From assembly GCA_014183095.1 (NCBI GenBank), contig JACCPH010000012.1, positions 383,933 through 447,932 on the forward strand: 64,000 bases of DNA. The letters run 5' to 3'. Below are positions 43,710 to 55,841 of the stretch, one piece after another. The DNA is from Harringtonia aguacate. Lineage: Eukaryota; Ascomycota; Sordariomycetes; Ophiostomatales; Ophiostomataceae. Numbering within the stretch: position 1 is the first letter of the stretch; each line of letters opens with the position of its first letter. Below the pieces are notes generated by a model. It was not told where the DNA came from. It made no database searches and worked only from the letters and a program-made list of their open reading frames with translations. The position numbers were made by a program, and so were the translations under genes.

Positions 43710-45890
43710 TCAGGAGCGTGTGTCCTGTAGACCACCAACCCACTCAAAGTCGCCGAAATCGGTGCGCCTGTCCCGACGCCAGTTCCAATTCCAGCCGCGG
43801 CCTTTGTTCCAAGGACATTCCTTGGCACGGTCCTTGCCCGTGTTGCATTTGTTGTGGCCGTTAGAGTACCCGTTTGAAAGGACATAGTGGTGATTGAAAG
43901 CGTTTGGGCTCGGCTGCTGATGAGCTGGCCCGTAGTAATGATCCGAAACGCCGTGCCCGTATGATGAATTGTAACCATATCCAAAAGAATTGAGACCCAG
44001 TCCCGTGCGGACTGCGTTCAGGTCTTTCTGCGACTTCGACTCCGATCCCGACGACGAAGAGCCCGTGTAAGCTCGGCGACGAGCTCCCAGAGCTTCCCAC
44101 TTGTCGAAAGCGGAGGTAGCAGGAGACTTTGTGCTTGAAAGAGGCGACGACGCGGTGTTGGGAACCCGGAGAGACATGCCCTTATGGCCCTGGTGCAGGT
44201 CGTCAAAAAGACGCAGCTCCTGGTGGTGCTTCGACTCGGGCGCCGGCTTCTCCTCCATCAACGGATCCGAGAAGAACAGAACATCGTCGGAGGAGTCATC
44301 AATGGCACTCTCCGAGGCGAACTGGTCGATGGACGAGATGGTCGAGTCGAGGTCCAACGACTTGGTAATGGGAGATAGACCCAGGCGAGGAGTATCGTCG
44401 TCATCAACAACGGCAGTGGGTTTGACCACAGGCTTGTTTTCGCTGACGCTGTCCTGGCTCCAAGTACGTGCGTTGAGCTTCTTAAGAGCCTCCAGCTGAC
44501 GGACTCGCTCCTCTTCCTCCTCTTCCTCCTCGTCCCACATGTCGCTCCAGCTCTTGGAAACGCCATCTTTGCGACCAAAGACAAGCGACATGGCCGGGGT
44601 GTTGCGGGCCTTGGACATCGTGATCGGGAGAGAGCCAGCCGTCGGTGACACCCTGGACTGCGGCAGTTGAAGCTGCATGGACTTGGGCATCGCCATGGGC
44701 TGGCCGATGGCGAGCGAGTTCATCGAGGCACCGAGGCTCGAGTCAAGCACTGATGCCAGTGATGGGGTCTCGCCAGTGATGGCAGAGCACCAATCGCCCG
44801 TCGTGGCTTCGGACTTCGAGAACAGCTCCTCGGTGTAGCTCTCGTTGTCGGGAATGACACTGAGCTGGCGGAGAGCCTGCGGAGGGTTTGTCTGCAGAGC
44901 CTTGGCCCAAGGGAAGGTGCTGCCGCATTCGACCTGTGGGCTCTGGATTGACGGAGTGCGCAGAGGTTCGCGGTTGGCTGCAGAGGCGATGACGCGACGA
45001 TCAGCAGAGCAGAAGTCATCGAGAGCCTCGTCGGACGTCGTGAAGCTTACAACGCGGAGCAGCGCGTTGCGAGCCCCGACCAGAGACCGCTTGCTCGGAT
45101 CAAGGTTCATGCACTGAACGATGACTTCGTAGGTATCCTGGGACATCGAAGGGAAGACGTCGAAAAGGGACTGCTTGTCGCGAGAGAAGTCGAGAAACAG
45201 AGGGTCGACCTCCGTTGGGATGGTGAAGGGGTTGCGAGAGAACAGGACATTCAGCATGCAGATGCCGATGGCCCAGATGTCTGCCTGGGCAGGCGAGTAG
45301 CCGGCTCCGGCAGAGTCATACTGCTCCGGAGACATGTAGCGGTCGCTGCCAACAGTGGTCTCGTGGGTCCACTTTTCTGTCGTGGCGAGGCCGAAGTCGC
45401 CGAGCTTCATGGTGCCAGCCTCGGACAAGAAAATGTTCTCCGGCTTGATATCACGGTGGTAGATGCCCTTGGAGTGGATGTACTCAACGGCATCGACCAG
45501 CTCCAGCATGAAGAGGCGAACGTGTTCGGTCTCGAGAGGGCCATGACCGTTGCGGATGGCCTCGTACAGGTCACCGCGCGGGCAGAATTCGAGAACAATG
45601 TAGATGTGGGTGTCAGTCTCAAAGGAGTCGATGAGGTTGACAATATTTGGGTGCCTGCCCAAACGGCGGTGCAGAACCAGCTCCTCCGACTTGTCGTCAA
45701 CGGCGAAGTCGAGACCAGCCTCATCTGCAGCGTTCCTCTTGGTCAAGTACTTGATAGCGACAGTTTCGCCGTTATCTAGCCTCTTGGCCAAGAAGACCAT
45801 GCCGAAGGAACCATGGTTGAGAGGAGCAATAGTGCGGTATCGTCCACCGAGGACGACACCATCTTCAAATTGCTCTCGCAGGCAAGCCAT
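43710..45890 (-). CDS. Ser/Thr protein kinase, Ran1/Pat1-Sks1/Vhs1-like
   Basis: This is a single-exon protein kinase of 726 aa. The N-terminal kinase domain (about 17-310) has the Gly-rich loop LNHGSFGMVFLAKR, ATP-anchoring Lys in VAIKYL (K47), catalytic HRDIKPEN (His145), GDFGLAT (Asp165) and RYMSPEQYD; all key residues are present, so it should be active. The sequence pattern, with EFCPRGDLYEAI and LFSRNPFTIP, fits the Ran1/Pat1 (fission yeast) and Sks1/Vhs1/Ksp1 (budding yeast) group, linked to nutrient signalling and meiosis control. The C-terminal 400 residues are disordered, Ser/Thr-rich, with a Glu run at about 450-460 and an Asn/His/Gly/Tyr-rich end (NSFGYGYNSSYGHG). The ATG at 45890 was chosen because the in-frame upstream sequence is leader-like pyrimidine-rich DNA. 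Confidence 0.88.
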   Translation of the reverse strand: MACLREQFEDGVVLGGRYRTIAPLNHGSFGMVFLAKRLDNGETVAIKYLTKRNAADEAGLDFAVDDKSEELVLHRRLGRHPNIVNLIDSFETDTHIYIVLEFCPRGDLYEAIRNGHGPLETEHVRLFMLELVDAVEYIHSKGIYHRDIKPENIFLSEAGTMKLGDFGLATTEKWTHETTVGSDRYMSPEQYDSAGAGYSPAQADIWAIGICMLNVLFSRNPFTIPTEVDPLFLDFSRDKQSLFDVFPSMSQDTYEVIVQCMNLDPSKRSLVGARNALLRVVSFTTSDEALDDFCSADRRVIASAANREPLRTPSIQSPQVECGSTFPWAKALQTNPPQALRQLSVIPDNESYTEELFSKSEATTGDWCSAITGETPSLASVLDSSLGASMNSLAIGQPMAMPKSMQLQLPQSRVSPTAGSLPITMSKARNTPAMSLVFGRKDGVSKSWSDMWDEEEEEEEERVRQLEALKKLNARTWSQDSVSENKPVVKPTAVVDDDDTPRLGLSPITKSLDLDSTISSIDQFASESAIDDSSDDVLFFSDPLMEEKPAPESKHHQELRLFDDLHQGHKGMSLRVPNTASSPLSSTKSPATSAFDKWEALGARRRAYTGSSSSGSESKSQKDLNAVRTGLGLNSFGYGYNSSYGHGVSDHYYGPAHQQPSPNAFNHHYVLSNGYSNGHNKCNTGKDRAKECPWNKGRGWNWNWRRDRRTDFGDFEWVGGLQDTRS

Positions 45891-48800
45891 GGGAAAAACG
45901 GCGTCGAAGATGCAGAAGAGGAGAGAGAAGAAAGGACGGAGAGGAAGCGGGGAGGGGGGAGGAGAAAGAGACGAGGTGAGAGAAATGGACAAATTAAGTA
46001 ATGGAGAGCACGAGTTATAGCGTCGTCCTTGTATGATCCGCTATGCGTCGGTAGAGAAAACAAAAGAAAAGAAAAAGTGCTAGAAGGGGTATATATGGTC
46101 GTTGTTCGTGAAGGGAAACGGTTGAGACGGGTGGAATAGCGGATGATGATACAGTGCGACTCTGCACAATGCCTGAGCACGAGGCTCGATCTTCCGAGGA
46201 AGCTCGCAAGCTCTCTTACTGGCGGCCCAGTGCAATTTCGATCGGATGCTTGGATGTTTAACTGTTCCGGATGCTGTCTGAAAGGCGTCGGTGTCGATGC
46301 GTGTCCGCAGAGTATGCGGGGGAGAATTGGTAGATGCTGGGAGCACAAGAGAGCTAGGAAGCTTGAGCTAGGCGTTGAGATTTCGTCGCATACGGAAGGT
46401 GTGAAGCAAGATTATAAGGGAAAATGCAGGGAACGCTGAGTAGAGTCGTTTCGTTGTGTCAGAGGCTCATATGGGGTGGTAGAAACAAAAGAAATATATG
46501 AAAGGTAGTTGATCATGAAAGATTGGACAAGTCGTCCTTCGAGAAGGAGAACAAGAGGAGAAGGTCTGGTGTTATCGTTATAATGACATTGGAGCGGGTG
46601 GGTGGGCTTGAAAAAGAAGCAGCGAAGGTTGAAGAGAAATCAAAGAGCAGAAAAGGCTGATAAAGAGTGTAGTTATTTTGGCTGGTTTTCTTCCAGGAGT
46701 CAAGGTAGGTCCGTCTCTGAGGAGGTTCAGTTCTTTATAGGAACTGACGCCGGGTCGCACGGTCGGTCCAAGGAGCAAGAGACACGGTCCACGTGGTCCG
46801 AAGTGCGGAAGACCAAGCTGGCTTTGTCCAGAGTTGAAGAAGTCGGAGCTTGAGTAATGCGATGAGAGCGGGTAAGCGAGGCGGGAGGCGTAGTCGGCGA
46901 GCGTTGGGAAAAAGGATAGAAGTTGCACGCGTAGTCCGACACGACACAAGACTTATGACTACTTCGGTTGAGGTTGGGGGTTGACCATCGGATGGGGAGC
47001 GGTGGTTGAAGGGTATGACTCTTCGACCAGCCGGGGTCCAAATAGTCGGGTGCCTCCGCTAGCGTGAGGCGATACGGAGGTGAAGTGGTCAGGTGGGAGA
47101 GCCGGGACCACTCTGTCGACGTCGGCAGGAACGCTGCTTCACGCTGGATGAAAATCCGGGCGAGCAGTAAAGGGATGCTTGTCTTCGCCGAGAGAGAGAG
47201 AAAGGTATCACAGGCAATTCGTCGAGATGCTCGAAGGGGTTCGTTCTCGAGGAGGTGCGCGTTGTGGTAGGCGATAAGGGGGTGTCGGGTAGTTCTCGAA
47301 TTCAAAAGTCACTCTTGGATACCGACGAACGACAAAGACAGCAGATTGGCAGAAGGGTGAGAAAAATCGACGGGATGACAGCAAGGTCAAGCTGTTGATA
47401 GCTCTCGGTCTTCTTCAACCAGTTGCGTGATAGGCAGCAGCAGGTGTGAATTGGAAATTGTCGGGTGGGAGATTAATGCCTATTTGAATCTTTGCGTCGA
47501 ACGGGTCCAGGTGACTGATGAGGAAGAGAAGGTAGAGAAGGAAAAGGAAGAGGACAGAAGGAAACGGAAGCGGATTGGGAAGGGAGTGACGAAGTAAAAG
47601 AGAAAGGAAGGGGGAAGATACGAGAGAAGAGGAGGGAAGGAGAGCAGATGGATGCGTTGGGTGAGTCGACAGATTGGGCTGGGCAGCGCAGCAGGAGGAC
47701 AGCGGGCGGTGAGTTTGGCTGGTGGAGGTAGGGGAATGACTGGTGGTGTGGAAAGTCGAAGGCGGGTCCTGCTGCAGGTTTGATGAGGAAAGGCTTGGAT
47801 GGAGAGGGGGGCGTGTGGTGGGTGTGACTGCAACACTCCACAGTAGCGGCAATAGTACAACAAAAATGTATTCGTACGGCTCGCACGCGCATACAATTTA
47901 CTCGTATTACAGCAGAAGCAGGACCTGACCGGCTCTGGAAGGCACTAGGAGGTGATGGGTGGTGGTGGAAGGTGTGGGAAACAGGGTGGGCAAAGCAGAG
48001 AAACAAGCCCGGGAGGCAGCGGGATGGATGGTGCAATGGGCCAGGCGCAGGGCCAGAATGGCAAGCGCAGATCGTCAAATGAGCACAGTGCAGCGAAAAC
48101 GAGGCAGGCGCGACCGAGGCTGGACCTGGCTGGCGTGAGCATGGATATCATGGGGTCTGCCCAACAAAGCATCGGCGTATATAATGGGGGGGGGGGGGGG
48201 GGGGGTGTATCATAGCTTACCTGTCGTCGTATCTTCTCAGGGGCGGAGCAGATGGGAAAACAAACAAAGGCGAGAAAACACGTCCGAAAAGCGATAGCGG
48301 GTACCCTGATTACTACCATGGACGCGTTGGATTAGGGGTACCTGGCTATCTCCCGAGTTCCATGGTGTTCTTTCTTTAGTTCAGCTCAACGATGACGAAT
48401 TTATTTGTATGTAATAATAACTGTAGGAGCAGGCAGCCAAAGAGTCATACCCTATACTCGTTCAACAAACGACTCTGTCGGCGACAATGATGACGAGCAC
48501 TCAGCACCCAAGATCAAGAGCTTGCTGTTTCTGTTTACGGGGGGGGGGGAGTCGAGCTCTTTGTGTTATCTGTAGGCTGTCTACGCATACAGATACGGGT
48601 GTTTGTTTTGTACAAATATGTGCGAAAACCAGTCTGCACTGTGTACTCGTTGGCAACTTTTGGTCGGCTGTGGCCGCAAGCAACAGCTGTTAGGCCGCTA
48701 CCTGTGTCAGACGTACTATCTCTGCCTAACTGGGCACAAAGAAACTCGGCGTGCAGGTTGCCTCCGATGGTGTGGGCTACCCGGAACGGGTCCCGCGACC

Positions 48801-51800
48801 GTATCGTCGCGCTGGCTTCGAGACACGTTGCCGGACCTGATTAGCGCACGGTTAGTGGATTTATTTGTACATATCAGTGCTGGCGATACAGCGGCGCATT
48901 GAATTCGGTCCCCCCCCCCCCCCTAGCGAGACAAAGAAAACAAACTCTCCGATTCTCTGGCCTTCTCTGCGATCGTGAAAGACGTGCATGATTGGCCGCT
49001 ACGGCTCCACACCATCCTTGCTCGCTTCCTTCCTGCACTCCTGTCCTCCTGCATGGTCCCAATGGTTCACTACCTGCCAACCTATTATTTCTCTTTTGGC
49101 GCAGGGTCCGTCGATGAAAGTCCCCCCAGCTGACCGCCATGTTCGTGCGTGCAGCATGGCTGGCGGCGCAGCCATCAGCGACGGCCTCTGGGGCGCGCTG
49201 GGGAGGAAGCGCCCGCGGACGCAGGCAGCGATGCAAAATAGAAATAAAACTGGGGAAGAGAGCTGCAGTCCACATTCCTTTGTCGAGATGGAGAGCCCCT
49301 GTAGCAGCGGTTGGCTGCGTGCGGAAGGCCAAAGACGAAAAAAATAGAGTGAAACGAATCGGTGGCCACGGCGAGAGGCGCCTTTGTCAATTGGAAACAG
49401 GACCGAGCTTCTCCACTGCTACGTGTGCTGTACGGGTGCCAGAGAAGCAGGATACGAGTACGAGTCAGGCATGCACCGCCGTCATTAATCGCATGTGTGC
49501 CTGCATCTTGTTCGCTGTCGGGCGAATTGATCTCTGCTCCGTATCTGTGATATAAGATGGCTTGTCACATCTCTGCCTCATTCATGGGGTCTCTCCCCCT
49601 GCTGCAACGGCTTCCATCGAAAGTGGACTTTTTTGTCTTCAAGTCTCGCGACGTAAAGCGGTGAAGGCGCGACAGTCCATTCCATTCGTCATTCGTCACA
49701 TTTTGAGGTTGCTGTTCGTTAGTTGCAGAGCTGCCCGTCTTGAAACGGCTCCAAGCACGAGGCCAGGGGGGACGCTATATGCACTCCCATGCACGCTGCT
49801 GCCCGCGTCCGGCAGCTGGAATGTGTCTTGCGTGTGAGGGCGAGCAAGAGGTGGTATGGGCTATTAATACAGGGGAAAGCGTTTCAGCACGTCCGATCGC
49901 CCCTGCGCAGTCTTTTCGTAATACTCGTTAACTTTCGTATTGCGTCTTCCTCTTCCCCAGTGTTCCGATGGACATCGGGATTTCGGGTTGCGCACTGGCA
50001 CGCCAGCCCGTCGCCGTGCGTCGTCGTCGTGCGTCGTCGTGCGTCGTAGCTCCCGACGAAGCACACGATGCTCGCCAAGGCCGCTCAGCGAAGCGCGCAG
50101 CGAAGCACGCCAGCAGCGCTCGAGCACCACCATCGGAATCCGCGATGGCTGCATGACCCTGCTGCGCCAGACGCGATGTGTCAGCAGGCACTCCTACGCT
50201 CCTTGTGCATAACGGCATACCACATCCGCATATCTTGTGCGTCCTCGTGCTTCGCAGGTGGACTGCTTTTGCCGGTGGATCTGGTGCTTCGCGCCAAGTG
50301 GACTGAGACTGGCCGGCTAGATGGAGGATAGCGCCCTCTGACAGGCGGCAGCCACTGGGCGCAAACGGGAAAAAGCGACGGGGATCTCATGCAGCACTAC
50401 GGTTCCTCTGAAGCAGCGCGTGTGTGGTCAGTCTCCACCCTTCCGGCTCGAGCATGCATCCTTAAAAACTAGCTGCTTGACGCTTGATGCTGGGAGAAGG
50501 CGGTCAAGAATTGCGGAATGGCAGAGCAGGAATTGGGAGAGCTGGGCAAAATGGGAAACGTCAATACGATGGCAGAAGAGCAATTGGCCGTCTGGCCTAC
50601 ATAGACGTGGGCATCCAGGCCAGACAGGATGACACAGGAGCGGCGCGGCTTGGCTGCCAGGGAGACGAGAGCATTCCAGAACGCCTGGCAATTGACCCCT
50701 CCTCGCATTCCTGCGTCTGGTGCCTCCCAACTCCCGTAATACAGAGCCGAACACGGCAGATGGTCAGACACGCCACACACGTCGAAAGTACACACACCCG
50801 ACGGTCGATGCAGCAACCAGCCGCGTGCGTTCCGTGCGATGCGCGGCATTCCAGCCACCCCGCGCAGCCAGAGAGGTGCCACTCGTGTGTGCGTACGACG
50901 TAAGATATTTTTGCTCGTATTGTGTGTGTGTGTGTGTGTCGACCCAGCACATTTCCCGTCCGTCGCGGCCGTCTTGTTTCCCTGCCACGGTGTCCCGCCT
51001 CTTGTGAGGTCCACCGCACGGAAAACCTGGCCGGCAGAGAGGACACACGCAGACGATCCCGCTGCCCGCTGCCGGTTGCCGCAGCCACTCATGCGTTTCT
51101 TTGCCTCTCGGTGTGCACGAGGACGAGTTGAGCCTGTAGGCCTCGTACGAGTATTGCGGCGATGCTCGCATGAATTCCCAATTTTCCCGGCATCGGCATG
51201 CGCGATCCCACAGAGCAGACCCAGCGTTCCCAGCCAATGCTTCTTCTTTTTCTCTCTTCCTGCCCATGCGGAAAAGGGAAGAAAAACTCTGCAGAATGCA
51301 TACGTCCATCCGCGAGCGGCAGAGCCAGAGGTTGGTGCATGCATACGAGCGAACGATCCGTCGAGTTGTTTTTTCCTGCTTGCAAAGGAAACAAGTTTAA
51401 AAGCAGGCCGGACGCTAGCTTTCCTGGCTCTAGCGCGGCACAGCTTCGTCTTGACCGCCTTTCATGCCTGAAAAGCCCATATTTGCATTGCATCTGGATT
51501 GCTCGTACTCGTAACTGCCATTGCCTTCCGCATTGGGGTCTTTTCGTTCAGTGCCCTCTATTTTTCGCTGTCTGTCTGTCCATCCGTCCGTCTCGCCAAA
51601 CCCACTCGATCACCCTGCAGGCTCACGTCCCGCTCGACATCCCCAGCAGCCGTATCCGCCTTCCGTACTAAGCAGGCCTTGCGCACGAAAATATCCACCT
51701 GGCCTGCACCTTGAGCACGGAAGCTGCTGCAGAGAGCCGTTAGGACGAAGAGCAGAAGAGGCAAAAAAAAAAAAGACTGGACGAACAAGGGGTCTGAAAT

Positions 51801-52217
51801 TTCCCTCGTCCTTGCGCCCTTCTTTCTTTCTTTTTTTCCTCTTCCCCCTTCCTCCTTGTCCGCTTTGGGAGAAGCTGCCGACCGTCGACGACGCGGACGC
51901 GAACACCAATCCGAGATCCTGGGGTCACCTACAACTGAAGATCTCTGCAGAATTTTTTTTATTGATTTTTTTTTTTCCGCTACGACGCAATCTCTCGTCA
52001 GAGGTCTTTCACCGCCTTTCCCCAGCCTCTCTCTGTCTCTCCTGTCGCCGGTGGCATCGTCTGTCGTCCCTGGTCTCCCTACCGTGTCGTCTGGTCGGCT
52101 CACCGTCTTCTTGTCGGATTGCCACCCTCCTGGTCTTCCTCCTCCTCCACCTCCACCACCATATCAACCGTCCCTCCGCTTGCGGTCCGTCTTCCGGGTC
52201 GTCTTCCGCTGCCCACA
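45891..52217. other. 6.3-kb region without a recognisable gene
   Basis: This is the longest gene-poor stretch of the window. The part next to the kinase (45891-48300) is pyrimidine-rich on the minus strand, as a long kinase 5' leader or promoter would be. It contains G20 (48186-48205), C14 (about 48910-48923), a GCGTCGTCGT-type tandem repeat (50018-50048), a TG run (50921-50939) and TACTCGTA-type octamers at 47899, 49453, 51146 and 51506. The minus frame of 291 codons at 50469-51344 has no family features. From about 51830 it turns into the C/T-rich leader of utr4. Confidence 0.5.
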
Positions 52218-53605
52218 ATGGCCGCCGCCGCCGTAAAAAACGCCGTCCAAGTGGTCCTCCTCGACATCGGTGAGAAGCACTCCTTCTCCCCCCATGGCAG
52301 GCTAGGCTCCTGCTCTGCGTGTTATCTCTGCATTAGCCCTGGGCGGTCTGGCTAATGTGAGCGCTTTTCTTATTATTTCCTCCTCCCCCTGTACAGAAGG
52401 CACCGTCTGTCCCATATCATTCGTCAAGGACGTCCTTGTAAGACAATTCTCTTGCCTCTCCACCCCCCCCTTCGTCCCTCTCGCTTTGTCTTTGATGCTG
52501 CGCTGTTTTTTTTTGTTTTTTTTTTAACGTGCTGTCCCTCCCTCGCTTCGCCTCCTCGCATGACTGTTTTCTTCAAGGCGGCCTCGCGTTTTTGATCGGC
52601 ACCGACAGCGTCGACAGAAGTCCTCGGCCTCAAGCTGGTGCCGCTTGGGTGGAGCTCCAGTGGGCTCTCTGGCCGCCTTTGACACGGAGCCAGCTGGGCG
52701 CTTCTTGTCATCTCGTCCCGCCCATCCGCGCTTTCATGCTCTCGTTTGGTGCTTTCTCGCTCTCCCAGTATGCCTTGCTGCTAGTGCCTGTTTTCCAACG
52801 CGCGTATTCGTTTCAAGTGACGACACCTGTCTCAGCCAGACAACCTGTTTGCCGTGCTGTGCCGTGCGGTACTGTGCTGTGCTGTGCTCTGTGATATTGC
52901 CCAGGCCAACGTTGACCGTCTGTCTGTGTCTTTTTTGTTGCTTCTCTATAGTATCCATACTCGCTTCGCTCTCTGCCGCCTACGCTCGCGGCAAAATGGG
53001 ACAGCCCGTCCTTTGCTCCGTACCGTGATGCCTTCCCGGCTGAGCACTGCGCCTCACCGGCCGCGCTCACTGCCCACGTCCAGGACCTCGTGGACCGCGA
53101 TGTCAAGGCCACGTACCTCAAGAGCCTTCAGGGCCTCCTGTGGCGTGAGGGCTACGAGAACGGCTCGCTCACAGCGCCGCTGTTTGCTGATGTCATACCA
53201 GCGCTGACGGCCTGGCAGCAGGCCGGCGTCGCGCTGATGATCTACTCGTCGGGCTCGGTGCCCGCCCAAAAGCTGCTGTTCCAGCACACTGGCGTGGTGG
53301 GTGCTGAGGTAGAGGCCGGTGGCGCGGGCAAGGATGTGACACCCCTCTTGAGCGACTACTTTGACACGGTCAACGCGGGCCCCAAGACGGCCGCCGCTAG
53401 CTACACGGCCATCCTGGCCGCCCACCAGGCGGACCACCCGGCGCCCAGCAGCTGGCTCTTCCTTAGCGACAATGTGCTGGAGGTCGAGGCCGCGCAAGCG
53501 GCCGGACTGCAGAGCTTCATCGTCCAGCGGCCAGGCAATGCGCCATTGGCGGCTGAAGCGGTTGCGAAGCACCGTGTCATTTCAACCTTTGACGGGCTGT
53601 TGTGA
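52218..53605 (+). CDS. utr4: Enolase-phosphatase E1 (Utr4), methionine salvage
   Basis: This HAD-superfamily enzyme of the methionine salvage pathway enolises and dephosphorylates 2,3-diketo-5-methylthiopentyl-1-phosphate. The three exons are 52218-52269, 52397-52437 and 52952-53605, giving 248 aa. Splicing rebuilds HAD motif I as VVLLDIEGTVCPISFVKDVL, then YPYSLRSLPPTLAAKW. Motif II is MIYSSGSVPAQKLLF; the DYFDTVNAGPKT segment and LFLSDNVLEVEAAQAAGL (motifs III/IV) follow. Length and motif order match yeast Utr4. The second intron (52438-52951) is 514 nt, several times longer than any other intron here, and exon 2 is only 41 nt. Confidence 0.93.
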
Positions 53606-55757
53606 GAGAGAACAGCAAGGCATGCGTCGTCCTCTTTTCGGAAGGGGGAAGGGAGGGAAAGGGGGGGGGAGGAGGGTCCTAATGCTACCCTATGCTATGT
53701 CACGAGTAGCTGTTAGCTGTCACAGTCAGTCAATACCCGAAGGGGAAGAAAAGCAACTTCTGCAGTGCCAGCGAATCTGTTCTGCTAGCCCTGTCCCTCA
53801 ATTGCCGCGTCAGGCAGATAGGGAAGAAGGGTGGGCAAGCCTTCTTTGGGTCTGGACTGCCCCTTGCGTCGACTCTTCATGCTGTCCTGCATGTGCCGAC
53901 ACACACCATTCCATAAACGGACTTTGGGGCTTCCCAACCATTTGACACAGGCGACTGACCACTTTACCGCGATCAGCACCGAGGACAGAAGGGCGCCAAT
54001 CACGACAGGTGTGATACATAGTATATTTGTAGCAAGAGCTGGCGACCGTATTAATACCACGCTGTAGTCTTGGGGACGCCGGATGCCGTCGTTGGATTGA
54101 CTATTGACTAGCTTGGCGTCTTACTGTGCACACTTGCCGGAGCGGCTGAGCTGCTATCTAATACCTATCTTACCTTTCTACAGCGCGCCCGTGCTCGCGT
54201 AAAGTGCTTGCATGTCTCCTTTTCTCCTCTTCGCCGATCTATTTGTACTCGTAGTGCGGCCAGCTCGTTATCAGTCTCTGGCGCCGAAGCTCCGCTCTCC
54301 AGCTGCCATCTGTTGGCATTTACCGTCCACAGTATCAAACACGGCGTGGCCTGCTCAATCTCGATGGGAAGCATCAGGCAGGGGGGCCGTCATGCCGGAC
54401 CCCACCAACCTTGCTTCGGTCTCCGCGTCCCTCACGGACCCCCTTCTCCCTCCCCCTTCCCTCCCCCTTCCCTCCCCCCCCCTCCGTGCTGCCTGCAGAC
54501 GGCCATGCATCGCCTTGGAGGCAGGGACGGTACTACTTTGTACGTGTTGTGTAGTAGTAGGCATCCCCAATGGAAAGGGGGGGCATCATCTGACCGCTTT
54601 CGTTGAGGGAGGCGGAGGGGGCAGGACAAATAAGGGGGGGGCAAGATCATGCAGCTTTCCCCAACTTCTCCGGCTGCCGCGAACAAGAGAGAAGAAAATA
54701 TCCTGATGTCGCGTGCACGGACACGCGTTCATTTACTTTACGAGTATTATCCGTATCTTTTGCCCACGGCCGAGACCCCGAAACGACCGGCCACGGGAAC
54801 GAATCCTCCCCTCCTAGTGAGACAGGATGCCGTCCTCTTCAATGTTGGCAAGTCGCCCAGAAAGCCGTGATTTGCTCCTGAATGGCACCACCCTATCACT
54901 GATGGGCTGTCCGGGAGGGTGGGTGCGCGGGCGACCGTCAGGGTGATCCGGATTGGGCGGAGGGGAGGGGGGGGCAAGCTCTGCCGCTCCCACCCCCTCA
55001 CAAGAATTTACTGGTCATAGCTGACACTTGCCGTTCGTGGCTCGTCTATGACGAGTTGCTTTGTGACGATCATGTCGGCTGCTCTTTGAGGAATTGGCCA
55101 CCACGCTGTCCACCGCAGCCACGTCGTATTACTGTTTCTCAATCAAGACACAGTGTCTTTCTTTGGCGAACAGCAATGGTACAAATAGGATGGCGCAGAC
55201 CAACCGCTGTGCATTCCCTACCGTCAATTAATGCATGAAAAGGTAAGCATGCAGACAGGTCAGAAACAGGAAATCTGCAACAAGGTATTAGCTGAACTGG
55301 TGTGGGATTAGAAACTGAAACGGCTACGAATTAGTACACACCTCCAGAAAGCCCTGTTGTGCATTTGTATCTTATCCGTAGATGTCGATTTCTGTATCTC
55401 ACTGTGTGCTGTGCGGCTTTCTCGAGCTGCCCATACCCGAAGCCAATCTTTCGATTCCTTGGGAGCAGTTTTCTTGGCTGTTCATTTCGTTACGGCAGTT
55501 GAAATTTCCGTCCCCGATAGCATTTCGACAATATTTTTGTAATTGGACGCTTCGATCATCATTTCTGTTTTTTCTTAATAAAATCGAATGAATCGCATGA
55601 AGCAGCAAGCCTTAATACGTAGTAAGATACGAGCAGGTGTGGTTTACCTCGTGTATTTGTATTCAGCCCGAGGCTGCTTAGGCCTGAATTTTGTGCTAGC
55701 TAAGGATTCAGACCCTTGATAAAACGATTTCTCAGCGGGAATTTACAACGGTACAAG
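53606..55757. other. Intergenic, utr4 to tRNA-Asn
   Basis: This is 2.15 kb. It contains TACTCGTA-type octamers at 54246 and 54739, C-rich tracts near 54440-54485, and AT-rich sequence from about 55050. A minus frame at 53785-54060 codes a hydrophobic segment followed by a basic tail but has no ATG and no family match, so it is not called. Confidence 0.5.
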
Positions 55758-55841
55758 TCCCTCGTGGCGCAATTGGATAGCGCGTTAGACTGTTATACAA
55801 TAGCCATCTAAAGGTTGGTGGTTCAAACCCACCCGGGGGAG
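55758..55841 (+). tRNA. tRNA-Asn (GTT) with a 10-nt intron
   Basis: The cloverleaf can be drawn by hand. The acceptor stem TCCCTCG pairs with CGGGGGA (one G-U), with G73 as discriminator. The D stem is GCGC/GCGC, the anticodon stem TTAGA/TCTAA, and the T stem GGTGG/CCACC around loop TTCAAAC. The anticodon GTT is at 55792-55794. A 10-nt intron, TACAATAGCC, sits at 55796-55805, one base 3' of the anticodon, the usual place for tRNA introns. The family sequence and anticodon both indicate Asn. Confidence 0.93.

Noticed and set aside
50469..51344. 291-codon minus frame in the gene-poor region
   Set aside because: No domain, atypical residue mix (many Cys, His, Trp), no promoter-like leader; likely chance.
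53785..54060. 91-codon minus frame with a hydrophobic segment and basic tail
   Set aside because: No ATG and no convincing splice partner; noted only as possible exon.
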